A stretch of 21,163 nucleotides of DNA, taken from IMG/VR virus record IMGVR_UViG_3300027881_000104, positions 1 through 21,163 of that record. One strand, written 5' to 3'. Both the position numbers and the translations under genes were made by a program. The notes beneath the pieces were generated by a model that saw nothing but the letters and a program-made list of their open reading frames with translations, made no database searches and was not told where the DNA came from. The DNA comes from a virus. Positions 11,438 through 19,346 of this stretch are shown here, piece after piece (the first letter of the stretch is position 1; every line of letters starts with the position of its first letter).

Positions 11438-14019
11438 TACATGAATGATGGTGTGAAGCGGGCTACTGTTCCCTTATCGGATGTACCTACATATGAAATG
11501 CCAAAGTTACCCATTGAATTGCCCTTCTTAGATGCTTTCACAACTTCTCTGAAATTATCATGGTCGTCGTCTGTAAAACGTTGACCGTCCTTGCGTTTAA
11601 TAGCAACAGGAAGTTCAACCTCAACGTCGTAATCTAGGTCACCCCAATCCTCAGCATCGACTCCGCCTATATCTGGCTTGCCTACAACCTCGGCCATATC
11701 ACGCCACACAACATTGTAGAAATCACTGTCGCGCAATTCATTAAGTATGCCCCACGCAATCCCATAGTCACCATCTTCGCCGTAACCGTCCTTGGAACCA
11801 TATGCACCATAAAAGTGAGGAGTATCATCGAAGCTTGCATAGAATTCATCTCTGTTCTTAGCTTTTGCTTTACCCTTTTGTCGTTTTGTACCACCTTGTC
11901 TGCGCCAATATTGATCCATTTCTTCGTCGTCTTGCTTCTTCAGAATTTCCTTTGTAGGCCAATCAAGTAGTTCACCAGTTTCTGGGTCAACTACATCGTG
12001 ACTTACATCATCATCTGGGCCTAGGTCTGCAAGGAATTTTCTTACATCCTCACTTGTTGCATTACCAACCAATTCAATATCACCACGTAGCTCAGGCGGA
12101 ACTTCAACTACTCGACCAACGCCCTCATGTATTCTGTCCTTACAATCAAGCATACTACGCAATTTAATTAGTTTAGCATATTTTTCAGCACCAATATCGC
12201 TAGGTTCGCGGTCTTGCAAGTAAACCTTCAATGAATCACAAAATGTTTCCATGTTGTCGCCGTGGTGTGTATATAGGTATGAGGCTGCGGCGGCCACACC
12301 ATTTTTATCTATCTCTTTAACAACCGTGTTCATTAGTTTGTCTGCCGCCCAGCTAAAAAATCCTTCGTTGACTTTGTCTGTTGTTCGGTATGCTTTCTTC
12401 ATACCCGCGTCACGCTTTGCCTTCCTAGCATCATATTTCTTCTTTTGTGCTTTTGTCATAGGCTTGTCTGGAGTTTGAATCGGTGAACGCCAAGCACTGA
12501 CTGATCGGTAGTCTTCTTCGATGCCTTCATCTGCAGGAATTCCTAGATGCTTCTCGGCTTGCTGCATAATGTCATCCCACTTGCCGCGTTCTTTTGCAAT
12601 AACAGGCAACACATATCGAATTTGCTCTGCGTATTCGCCCTCTGGCTCGTTCTTCAAATAAGTTTCAAGTGCATTAGCAATCGCATCACGACCTTTCTTG
12701 TCACCGTAACTTAGGTCAAACCCGATATTGTCTAGGCCTTCTTCATCAACTGCATTGGCTACTTTTTTAGCCATCATCCTTGCTGCCTTTGCACCAATCC
12801 AGTCTGCGGCCTTTCTATCTAAACGTTTCATCCAATCAGCAACATCTTCATCTACTTCGCCGCGCATACGTGCTGCATGTGCTTCGGCTTTCTGCTTCTT
12901 ACGAAATGCTTTACGTGCTTTACGATTTTTTGCTCCGCCGTCGTACATTGGGCTATCTGTGCCTGCGCCTCTACCCTTGTCTCTTTTCTTGTAATCCCAC
13001 TTGCCTTCTTCTATTTCTTCGTCCACATTCTGAACAATTGCATAGTGATCTACATTTCCTTGAATTTCAAGACCTTCTCTATTATCTACTTGTAAACCAA
13101 CATTCTTACTAAAGTTTTCATCTTGAAATACGATAGTTCCATCTATTGGATCTGCACTCTTAACAACACCTGACGCACCACCAATTCTAGAAATAACAGA
13201 CTTACCTTGTGCTAGTAAGCTTTTAACTTGTGCTGAAATTGGTTCTTCATCTGAGAAGCTAGGATCATGGTCATAGCGATGTTCGCGCTCATCTGATGGC
13301 GCTGTAAAATCATCTACCCAATCACTAAAAGTTTCTTCTAACTCTGGATTATATTTTCCGTCTGGACGATGAGTTGGATCGTATTGTAGCTCTATTTGGT
13401 CATGTGACCATTCGCTAAGATAAAGTGTTACTACGCCACCACTGTACAATTTAACTGTATACACGCCTTCTTTAGCGCCTACATCATTAAATTCCCAATC
13501 AGCCTCGATAACTTTGCCTGTCTCACCGCGATGTTCTCCACCTGTGATTTTTACTGACTGACCTTGCCACTTTTCAGTGTTATCTTCATACGGGCCAAGG
13601 TTTTTATCTTCTTCGCCTTCTTCAATACTTTCAAATGGATTGTCAAGCATAAAGTGATCGTCTGAGCCTTCTAGCGACATTGTATCAAGATTAAAAATCA
13701 TATCTACTTCATGGCCTGTGTCAGGATGCCACGCCATAACACTATATTGATTAGCTTTATCGCTTGGTTTGCCATATGCGCCTGGCTTATATCCTGGCAT
13801 AACTTTTGCCATATCAGCAACAATTTTTGCATGTATATCATCGGGTACAAGTGGCTCATCAAATTCATCACGCTCTTCGTCATCGTCTTCGTTAATGCCG
13901 TGCTGTTCGCCAATAGCAGTAATCTCATCCATCGTCATTTCATTTTCGACAGCAGAAGGTGGAGCCTTTCCAAACATGCCCTCTTCGACTGTTTCCATTA
14001 GCTTACGCATTTCGTTCAT
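11437..14019 (-). CDS. Large acidic multidomain protein, putative internal head polyprotein (860 aa)
   Basis: The start chosen is ATG at 14019, giving MNEMRKLMETVEEG, the N-terminus shared with the genes at 7007 and 7442, with AGGA upstream; the frame upstream of it is not conserved. Recognisable pieces in order: an acidic N-terminal part, a KOW-like strand-rich unit (GQSVKITGGEHRGETGKV), a second beta region around SVISRIGGASGVV, a very basic stretch (KNRKARKAFRKKQKAEAHAARMR), helical domains, another basic helix, and C-terminal acidic alpha/beta domains. The (I/L)-E-E triplets in SIEEG, ELEET, EIEEG and GIEED fall between these units and fit the prohead protease rule. This is inference; no enzyme motif is visible. 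A late-promoter-like element lies 29 bases upstream. Confidence 0.85.
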   Translation of the reverse strand: MNEMRKLMETVEEGMFGKAPPSAVENEMTMDEITAIGEQHGINEDDDEERDEFDEPLVPDDIHAKIVADMAKVMPGYKPGAYGKPSDKANQYSVMAWHPDTGHEVDMIFNLDTMSLEGSDDHFMLDNPFESIEEGEEDKNLGPYEDNTEKWQGQSVKITGGEHRGETGKVIEADWEFNDVGAKEGVYTVKLYSGGVVTLYLSEWSHDQIELQYDPTHRPDGKYNPELEETFSDWVDDFTAPSDEREHRYDHDPSFSDEEPISAQVKSLLAQGKSVISRIGGASGVVKSADPIDGTIVFQDENFSKNVGLQVDNREGLEIQGNVDHYAIVQNVDEEIEEGKWDYKKRDKGRGAGTDSPMYDGGAKNRKARKAFRKKQKAEAHAARMRGEVDEDVADWMKRLDRKAADWIGAKAARMMAKKVANAVDEEGLDNIGFDLSYGDKKGRDAIANALETYLKNEPEGEYAEQIRYVLPVIAKERGKWDDIMQQAEKHLGIPADEGIEEDYRSVSAWRSPIQTPDKPMTKAQKKKYDARKAKRDAGMKKAYRTTDKVNEGFFSWAADKLMNTVVKEIDKNGVAAAASYLYTHHGDNMETFCDSLKVYLQDREPSDIGAEKYAKLIKLRSMLDCKDRIHEGVGRVVEVPPELRGDIELVGNATSEDVRKFLADLGPDDDVSHDVVDPETGELLDWPTKEILKKQDDEEMDQYWRRQGGTKRQKGKAKAKNRDEFYASFDDTPHFYGAYGSKDGYGEDGDYGIAWGILNELRDSDFYNVVWRDMAEVVGKPDIGGVDAEDWGDLDYDVEVELPVAIKRKDGQRFTDDDHDNFREVVKASKKGNSMGNFGISYVGTSDKGTVARFTPSFM

Positions 14020-14045
14020 AGTGAATCCTAGGTTTAATGTAATAC

Positions 14046-14074
14046 TTGTATTTATCAACAAGTTATGTTATACT
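14046..14074 (+). promoter_or_regulatory. Promoter for uvsW, possibly giving a leaderless mRNA
   Basis: TTGTAT (14046-14051), a 17-base spacer and TATACT (14069-14074). The expected start is about 14081-14082, at the ATG of MKKTILEI, and no Shine-Dalgarno site exists. Confidence 0.55.
14048..14056 (-). promoter_or_regulatory. Late-promoter-like GATAAATAC for the 860-residue gene
   Basis: Read on the minus strand, TTGATAAATAC precedes the ATG at 14019 by 29 bases. It is the same core as 6931-6940 and lies inside the spacer of the divergent uvsW promoter. Confidence 0.6.
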
Positions 14075-14081
14075 AATGGTT

Positions 14082-15536
14082 ATGAAAAAGACTATCTTAG
14101 AAATAGTCGATGAAGTAAATTGCAGGTTTAATGGGCTCGACATACTTACTAGACGTAAATTAGTAGAGGAGTTGAGTTATTTCTTACCATATGCTCGTCA
14201 CACCCCAGCTTTTAAGCTTGGTAGGTGGGACGGCAAGATCCGCTATTGTGATGTTGGCGGGCGCAGCTATATAAATCTACTTGATCGTCTATTACCAATC
14301 GTAACAGACGCGGGTTACGATATTGAATTGGACGACAAACGTGCCAAAACACAATTCACGTTTGAGAAAGTTCACGCACACAGCTATTCGCACTTGACTT
14401 GGCCTGAAGGCCATGAGTGTGCAGGTGAGCCTATTGTTCTGCGTGATTATCAGGTCGAATTGATTAACATGTTTCTCCTCAATCCTCAGGGTGTGCAATG
14501 CATCAGTACAGGCGCGGGCAAAACACTAGCGACAGCAGTATTATCGCACTTAGCAGAAGTGTATGGACGTACAATTGTAGTAGTTCCGAGCAAACAGTTA
14601 GTAAGACAGACAGAACAAGACTATAAGAATCTTGGTTTGGACGTTGGTGTGTTTTTCGGTGATCGGAAAGAGTACATGAAGACACATACAATTTGCACAT
14701 GGCAGAGTCTAGAAGCACTAAATAAGAAGTCGAAAGACTTTGATCCTGATATTTCATTAGACGATTTTATTGAGGGTGTAAACTGTGTTATTATTGACGA
14801 AGCGCATGGCGCAAAGGCAGATGCGTTAAAACGACTCATGACGACAACGTTTGCTAAGGTGCCGCTACGCTGGGGCATGACAGGAACAATCCCAGAAGAC
14901 GAATATGAGTCCATCGCACTTTTTGCTGTAATCGGTAACCTCATACACACTGTAACTGCAAAGGAATTGCAAGACAAAGGTGTGTTATCAAATTTGCATG
15001 TAGAAGTTTGCCAATTAGACGACCCTGCTCGTGCATTTACTAACTACCAACAAGAATTGGCTTGGTTGAGTAGCGATAAAGTACGACTCAGGTATATGGC
15101 CGACCATATTATCGAACAAGCAAAGACAGGCAACACATTAGTACTAGTTCAACGCAAAAAGACGGGTGTAATACTAGAAGAGATGATTCCCGACTCTGTT
15201 TATATTGATGGCAATACAAAAGTAAAAGCACGACAAGAAGAATATGACGAAGTAAGGACTTCTGCAGGTAAAGTCATTATTGCTACTGCGGGTATTGCTG
15301 CGGTAGGCATTGATGTACCCCGTATCTTCAATTTATACTTGTTTGAACCAGGAAAAAGCTTTGTACGTGTAATCCAAAGCATAGGTAGGGGTATACGCAA
15401 AGCAAGAGACAAGGACTATGTAAATGTATTCGATTTTACGTCTACGTGCAAGTTCTCAAAGCGCCATTTAACAAAGCGCAAAAAATTCTATAAGGATGCA
15501 CAGTATCCGTTTACAATAAGAAAACTAAAATATTAA
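14082..15536 (+). CDS. uvsW: UvsW-like superfamily 2 DNA/RNA helicase
   Basis: 484 residues from ATG 14082 (the alternative ATG at 14076 adds two; T4 UvsW has 503). UvsW is an ATP-dependent helicase that remodels branched DNA and R-loops, moving T4 from origin-dependent to recombination-dependent replication. The small N-terminal domain (1-110, with KLGRWDGKIRY) is followed by motif I STGAGKT at 142-148, motif Ia VVVPSKQLVRQ, motif II DEAH at 239-242, motif III GMTGT, and in the second RecA-like lobe motif VI QSIGRGIRK, before the SKRHLTKRKKFY tail. It is divergent from the 860-residue gene and appears to use its own promoter without a leader. Confidence 0.95.
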   Translation: MKKTILEIVDEVNCRFNGLDILTRRKLVEELSYFLPYARHTPAFKLGRWDGKIRYCDVGGRSYINLLDRLLPIVTDAGYDIELDDKRAKTQFTFEKVHAHSYSHLTWPEGHECAGEPIVLRDYQVELINMFLLNPQGVQCISTGAGKTLATAVLSHLAEVYGRTIVVVPSKQLVRQTEQDYKNLGLDVGVFFGDRKEYMKTHTICTWQSLEALNKKSKDFDPDISLDDFIEGVNCVIIDEAHGAKADALKRLMTTTFAKVPLRWGMTGTIPEDEYESIALFAVIGNLIHTVTAKELQDKGVLSNLHVEVCQLDDPARAFTNYQQELAWLSSDKVRLRYMADHIIEQAKTGNTLVLVQRKKTGVILEEMIPDSVYIDGNTKVKARQEEYDEVRTSAGKVIIATAGIAAVGIDVPRIFNLYLFEPGKSFVRVIQSIGRGIRKARDKDYVNVFDFTSTCKFSKRHLTKRKKFYKDAQYPFTIRKLKY

Positions 15537-15546
15537 GGAGGGTGTC

Positions 15547-16053
15547 ATTTTAATCCTAACAGAAGAAAATCAATCATTTAATTTAGACCGTATACCAGAG
15601 GACGATGTCAAAGTACGTTATTGTGTATTAGATTGCTCAGATCCGAAAGACATTGACTTTTATTGGTTGCCTCTAATTTTCCTTGAGTCATTTAACGCAC
15701 CAGCAGTTGTATTGAACGTGGGGCCGCATCAATTTCAAATGCCGCTTGATTGGTCGATACTAGTGTGCGACGATAACTACTCAGACATGGAGGTTATGCC
15801 TCTCACACAGCTAAATGATCGAGGCTTTCACGCAATTGTATTCAATCCGCTTGAGCATATGGTGCCGCTGTCTTATGAGGTTACTATCTCAAATGTTTAT
15901 GCAGATGTAAAATGGTATTTTCCAAAATTGAAGAACGGCAGCGTACTAACAATGCCACTAACAGACGGCGTACAGCCCGCGTGTTCATTATTTGTAAAAG
16001 AAGGAAACAAAGTACCTGATCCTTTGGATATGGCACTACTATTTGATGGTTAA
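15547..16053 (+). CDS. Conserved-looking hypothetical protein with apparent ATT start (168 aa)
   Basis: The frame is open from just after an in-frame TAA at 15526, but no ATG or GTG occurs before the body of the protein and the first TTG is at 15667, inside what reads as folded sequence. A perfect Shine-Dalgarno AAGGAGG (15535-15541) is followed five bases later by ATT at 15547, in frame, so ATT is the probable start. The product contains a run of strands and conserved-looking blocks: RYCVLDCSDPKDIDFYWLPL, FLESFNAPAVVLNVG, MPLDWSILVCDD, then VYADVKWYFPKLKNGSVL. It appears to be a single alpha/beta domain of unknown function. A sequencing error at the start codon is the main alternative. Confidence 0.75.
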   Translation: MLILTEENQSFNLDRIPEDDVKVRYCVLDCSDPKDIDFYWLPLIFLESFNAPAVVLNVGPHQFQMPLDWSILVCDDNYSDMEVMPLTQLNDRGFHAIVFNPLEHMVPLSYEVTISNVYADVKWYFPKLKNGSVLTMPLTDGVQPACSLFVKEGNKVPDPLDMALLFDG

Positions 16054-16291
16054 GTGGTATCTAGTTTGGGTGTTGACCGTGCAAACATATGACGGTGAGA
16101 TAGATACACGAATAATTGATATGAGTATGGAATCAGAAACAGTATGCATACAAGAAGCTGACGCTAAACTACAAGAATTAGAATTACAGCTTGGCAAAGA
16201 CCACTACGTAAATTACAATTATGAAGAACCTATCAAAATGCCGCTGGGTGGAAAACTACTTGGTGTAAGTGTTAGTTGTGATATGCGATGA
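16046..16291 (+). CDS. Small protein with hydrophobic N-terminus (81 aa)
   Basis: ATG at 16046 overlaps the previous stop (ATGGTTAA). The product begins MVKWYLVWVLTVQ, a short hydrophobic segment after a lysine that resembles a short signal or anchor, followed by a polar domain with two cysteines (CIQEADAKLQ and SVSCDMR). If the first segment is cleaved or anchored, the two cysteines could pair outside the cytoplasm. Function unknown. The stop overlaps the next start (ATGA). Confidence 0.65.
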   Translation: MVKWYLVWVLTVQTYDGEIDTRIIDMSMESETVCIQEADAKLQELELQLGKDHYVNYNYEEPIKMPLGGKLLGVSVSCDMR

Positions 16292-16581
16292 TAAACGATG
16301 GTTTAATTTATTTACTTGAACTTCGTTTTCCACAACATGCAATGGTGCAAGAGTGGCTAAATGGAACAGAATATGGCGAACGCTACGTTCTTGTGGCTAC
16401 CAATGTTAGTAGAGAACGGGTAAATGATTATGGTCGTAATGTTTCCGAGAACCTATTTGTACCAGCACTCAAGCCGCGCAGGGAAGAAGAGGAATTCATG
16501 CTCATTCTCAAAGGCCACGAAGAGACGCAAAAACTAGCGGAGGGATATACCGCTAAAATACTTGACTTTAACCGCAGATAA
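16288..16581 (+). CDS. Hypothetical protein (97 aa)
   Basis: The ATG overlaps the preceding stop (ATGATAA). The product begins MINDGLIYLLELRFP and looks alpha/beta, with a GTEYGERYVLVATNVS block and a charged REEEEFMLILKG region. No known family was recognised. The coupled start and lack of gaps place it in the uvsW unit. A strong promoter overlaps its 3' end (16562-16590), starting a new unit for gp62. Confidence 0.7.
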   Translation: MINDGLIYLLELRFPQHAMVQEWLNGTEYGERYVLVATNVSRERVNDYGRNVSENLFVPALKPRREEEEFMLILKGHEETQKLAEGYTAKILDFNRR

Positions 16582-16590
16582 ACGTATAAT
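16562..16590 (+). promoter_or_regulatory. Sigma70 promoter for the gp62/exonuclease unit
   Basis: TTGACT (16562-16567), a 17-base spacer and TATAAT (16585-16590), 37 bases before the gp62-like ATG at 16627. Confidence 0.75.
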
Positions 16591-16626
16591 ACTGAGATGA
16601 TAACCACAATAAGATTTTAGCAGAAT

Positions 16627-17094
16627 ATGGCAGCGAAAAAGAAAGTTAGTATTCCCGTAAAGGATCAGATGAGTGCAATAGATCGAAATGACTTCGATTT
16701 TTACTCACGCTTAGACGAGGAACATAAAAAGGCATTCTCGCCGTGGATCACAATGCGTTGTGCAAGTTCCGCATCAGGAGTTGCAGCATACCATTACTTG
16801 TTAATGGTCAACGACATTGTTAATGTCGATTTTAGTTTGCTCAAAAAGCATCCTGAATTACAATGGAAGCTACTTGCAGTATGTGGACAAGGATCATCTG
16901 TGTATCATCCTTGGATTGCACCAATTAAGCGACAGAAAAAAAGTAAGTTGATAGACTTTCTCTTAAAGAGATATCCAACACACAGCAAAGAAGAGTTAGA
17001 ATTGCTAATCAGTATCAACAGTGAAGAAGAAATCAAAAAACTTGCTAGAGATATGGGATTAGAGGAAAAGGAAATTAAGGAATTATTTAAATGA
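16627..17094 (+). CDS. 62: Probable clamp-loader small subunit (gp62-like)
   Basis: 155 residues (T4 gp62 has 187). In T4, gp62 joins four gp44 subunits to load the gp45 sliding clamp for the replicative polymerase. The product is all-helical: a charged N-terminus (SIPVKDQMSAID), a central part with WITMRCASSASGVAAYHYLL and KHPELQWKLLAVCGQG, a KRQKKSK basic patch, then a C-terminal lid-like helical region rich in Lys and Glu. This fits my recollection of gp62 proteins of marine T4-like phages, but there is no active-site motif to confirm it. The ribosome site is weak. Its stop overlaps the exonuclease start (ATGA). Confidence 0.65.
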   Translation: MAAKKKVSIPVKDQMSAIDRNDFDFYSRLDEEHKKAFSPWITMRCASSASGVAAYHYLLMVNDIVNVDFSLLKKHPELQWKLLAVCGQGSSVYHPWIAPIKRQKKSKLIDFLLKRYPTHSKEELELLISINSEEEIKKLARDMGLEEKEIKELFK

Positions 17095-17624
17095 GTAACA
17101 TTATAGTAGACGTTGAAGCAGATGGCCCTTGCCCTGGCTTGTATAGCATGGTATCATTTGGTGCGGTCGTCTTGAGCGAAGGATTGAACAAAACATTTTA
17201 CGGACAGTTGCGCCCATTGGACGATGCTACTGCCGTGTATATTCCAGAAGCACTTGCTGTCTCTGGTCACAGCAGAGAAGAAGTATTGACATTTCCAAAT
17301 CCAGAAACAACAATGCGAGAATTCGCAGAATGGATTAAGAAAGTAGATAAAGGCCGTCCGATCTTTTGGGCAGACAACAACGGCTTTGATTGGCAGTATA
17401 TCAATTACTACTTCCACAGGTTCTATGGAAGCAATCCATTTGGCTTTAGTTCACAGAACATAAATAGCTTGTATAAGGGAATTACAAGAGACTTATTCGT
17501 GAGCTTCAAACACTTGCGTAAAACAAAACACACTCACCACCCTGTTGATGATGCAAAAGGAAATGCAGAAGCATTGATAGCGATGCGTGACACAAAGAAT
17601 TTGAAGATAACAATTGACAAATAA
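17091..17624 (+). CDS. dexA: DexA-like 3'-5' exonuclease (DEDDh)
   Basis: 177 residues (T4 DexA has 227). DEDDh exonucleases remove nucleotides from 3' ends with two metal ions; T4 DexA degrades single-stranded and host DNA. The first motif is VDVEADG with D7 and E9, the second aspartate lies in WADNNGFDWQYI (D95 or D100), and the third motif is HHPVDDAKGNAEAL with H150 and D153/D154. The RPIFWADNN strand and the aromatic-rich helix after it match the fold. It is coupled to gp62 upstream and overlaps the zinc-finger gene by 11 bases. Confidence 0.88.
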   Translation: MSNIIVDVEADGPCPGLYSMVSFGAVVLSEGLNKTFYGQLRPLDDATAVYIPEALAVSGHSREEVLTFPNPETTMREFAEWIKKVDKGRPIFWADNNGFDWQYINYYFHRFYGSNPFGFSSQNINSLYKGITRDLFVSFKHLRKTKHTHHPVDDAKGNAEALIAMRDTKNLKITIDK

Positions 17625-18300
17625 AGGCAAGTTTGCATGTGGGTTTTGCCAGCGAGCGTTTACTAATGAACGCACGTTAGGCGCTCACATGTGCGAAAAG
17701 AAGCGTCGTCATAATGATAAAGACAACGTAGCTTCTCGTATGGGCTTGGCATTGTACCAACGCTTTTATGAACTGAACACCGCAACCAAAAATGCAAAAA
17801 CAATAACTGAATTTATAGACAGTAAGTACTATAAGGCGTTTATAAAGTTTGCACGGCACTTGATGGACTTGCGACCAGTTGACCAAGCACGTTTTGTTGA
17901 TTACGTATTTCGCAATGGCATTAAAGATCGAGATTGGTGCAAGGACAAAGTGTATGAGGCATACATTCTAGATTTGCTAGCAAAAGAACCTGCGTCCCGA
18001 GGACTAGAACGTAGCATACGGTCAATGGAAGAGTGGGCAAAAGAAACGGAATATGAGTTTAACGAGTTCTTTCGTTATGCTAGTCCATCAGAAGCGACAC
18101 ATATGGTGCAGATGGGTAAGATTTCACCTTGGGTTTTGTACTTGGCTGAAACATCAGATTTGTTGTGGGACAGGCTTAGTGATGAACAGGCAGGCATGAT
18201 CGCATCTGTTGTTGACCCAAAAGTATGGATGGCAAGATTCCAAATTAAGAAGGACGAATGCTCATTTACACGCGACATACTACATGAGGCACATATATAA
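17614..18300 (+). CDS. C2H2-type zinc-finger protein with helical C-domain (228 aa)
   Basis: The start is TTG at 17614 within the exonuclease gene, chosen because the zinc finger begins at residue 8: FACGFCQRAFTNERTLGAHMC, i.e. C-x2-C, a 12-residue finger helix, H-x2-C. Next is a basic EKKRRHND run, then about 190 residues of helices with RMGLALYQRFYELN, a KYYKAFIKFARHLMDL core and several Trp/Phe-rich segments. I recall the same layout in other T4-like phages beside replication genes, with no established function; the finger suggests DNA or RNA binding. The next gene starts in its stop (TAATG). Confidence 0.85.
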   Translation: MTNKGKFACGFCQRAFTNERTLGAHMCEKKRRHNDKDNVASRMGLALYQRFYELNTATKNAKTITEFIDSKYYKAFIKFARHLMDLRPVDQARFVDYVFRNGIKDRDWCKDKVYEAYILDLLAKEPASRGLERSIRSMEEWAKETEYEFNEFFRYASPSEATHMVQMGKISPWVLYLAETSDLLWDRLSDEQAGMIASVVDPKVWMARFQIKKDECSFTRDILHEAHI

Positions 18301-18557
18301 TGCCAGGCCGAGGCCGAATGCCAACATACGAAGAAATGAAGGAAGAACTTCGCGAAGATGGCAAACTAAATTGGCATAAGACGATAGTTTTTCGGAAGAA
18401 GACAAGCGTATATCATACTCTAATTCGAGGGCGTTGCTATACTAAAATAATCGTTCATAAGATATTTAGTCCTTCAAGGTTTGGTAATTATGCATTTCAG
18501 CGATTGTATGCAACACACGAAGAAATGTTTAGGCACATATTGGAACACGGACAATGA
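18300..18557 (+). CDS. Small basic hypothetical protein (85 aa)
   Basis: The ATG overlaps the previous TAA as TAATG. The product is basic, with a PGRGRMPTYEEMKEEL start, an aromatic- and lysine-rich strand region (RKKTSVYHTLIRGRCYTKIIVHK) and a helical C-terminus with HEEMFRHILEHG. Nothing identifies its activity; a nucleic-acid-binding role is possible from charge. It overlaps the next gene by ATGA. Confidence 0.75.
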   Translation: MPGRGRMPTYEEMKEELREDGKLNWHKTIVFRKKTSVYHTLIRGRCYTKIIVHKIFSPSRFGNYAFQRLYATHEEMFRHILEHGQ

Positions 18558-19141
18558 AAGTCAACACAGATGTAGACATTGATGTATTTGATCGCAGCAT
18601 TCTTTTAGACAAGCTGCCACACATTGCTGCGCGCATTAACAAGAAAGAAGGCGGATATACAAAACACGTTACTGGTGTTTATTTTCAACGTATTCCATAT
18701 GATCCTGTTACAGGAATGTCAACTTTCGATCACAAAGAGGCTAACGATCTTGGTTACATGAAGATTGACTTTTTGAATAACAGTGTATATAAAGGTGTGC
18801 GCAACGAAGACCATCTGAAAAAGCTAATAGCAGAGGATCCGCAATGGGACTTGCTAGAACATGCAGACATAGTGGCAAACCTTGCACACATACATGATTA
18901 CGCAGACCTTGTTAAGCGACTCAAACCAATAACACTACCACAGCTTGCAATGATACTTGGAATTATACGACCAGGCAAGGCACACTTGCGCAATAAGAGT
19001 TGGAGTGAGATTGAAAAGGATGTTTGGGTCAAGCCAACTGACGGTACATACTATTTCAAAAAATCTCACGCACATGCATTTGCATTGTCAATTATGGTGC
19101 AATTAAATTTGATGGTGGAGCAAGCATTACAGCATGGCTGA
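18554..19141 (+). CDS. DNA polymerase III alpha-like fragment protein (195 aa)
   Basis: The protein follows, in order, blocks typical of the middle of bacterial DNA polymerase III alpha (C family): HVTGVYFQRIP (compare HA-x-GVV-I-x-P), STFDHKEANDLGYMKIDFL (compare TQ-x-D...E-x-LGL-x-K-x-DFLG), KRLKPITLPQLAMILGIIRPG (compare L-x-x-x-KP-x-FEDLIALVALYRPG), and FKKSHAHAFAL near residues 169-178 (compare F-N-KSHA-x-AYA). There is no PHP domain and none of the three catalytic Asp clusters, so it cannot polymerise DNA alone. It is complete and intact here (start coupled by ATGA), so it is a dedicated short relative rather than a broken gene. The role is unknown; a polymerase-like scaffold in replication is possible. 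Confidence 0.75.
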   Translation: MKVNTDVDIDVFDRSILLDKLPHIAARINKKEGGYTKHVTGVYFQRIPYDPVTGMSTFDHKEANDLGYMKIDFLNNSVYKGVRNEDHLKKLIAEDPQWDLLEHADIVANLAHIHDYADLVKRLKPITLPQLAMILGIIRPGKAHLRNKSWSEIEKDVWVKPTDGTYYFKKSHAHAFALSIMVQLNLMVEQALQHG

Positions 19142-19346
19142 TGCTAGTGCAGAATATCGAGTGAGGACGAGCGAGCCATTCCTAAGATATGATTGGGAGG
19201 GCAAACCAGTTATCTTGCGTGAGGAGTTTATAGAGAGTGTTGATACGGGTGTTGAAACTTATACAAGTTATTCTACAGAGATAGTTGTAAACGATAATCC
19301 GTCGGAAGCGGAAGTGTTCAAATACAGATTGAAACAGGGAATTTAA
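19134..19346 (+). CDS. Hypothetical acidic protein (70 aa)
   Basis: The ATG at 19134 overlaps the previous gene by eight bases. The product looks like a small beta-rich domain (AEYRVRTSEPFLRYDW, then ETYTSYSTEIVVNDN) with an amphipathic C-terminal helix. No family was recognised. Its TAA overlaps the stop of the convergent minus-strand gene by four bases, and no terminator separates them. Confidence 0.75.
   Translation: MADASAEYRVRTSEPFLRYDWEGKPVILREEFIESVDTGVETYTSYSTEIVVNDNPSEAEVFKYRLKQGI

Noticed and set aside
12728-13112. Plus-strand ORFs opposite the 860-residue gene
   Set aside because: They overlap a clear coding frame, have no ribosome sites and give unnatural Ser/Leu/Phe-rich products.
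17285-17313. TTGACA at 17285 with AACAAT as a promoter
   Set aside because: The -10 is poor and it lies in the middle of the exonuclease gene with no nearby gene start.
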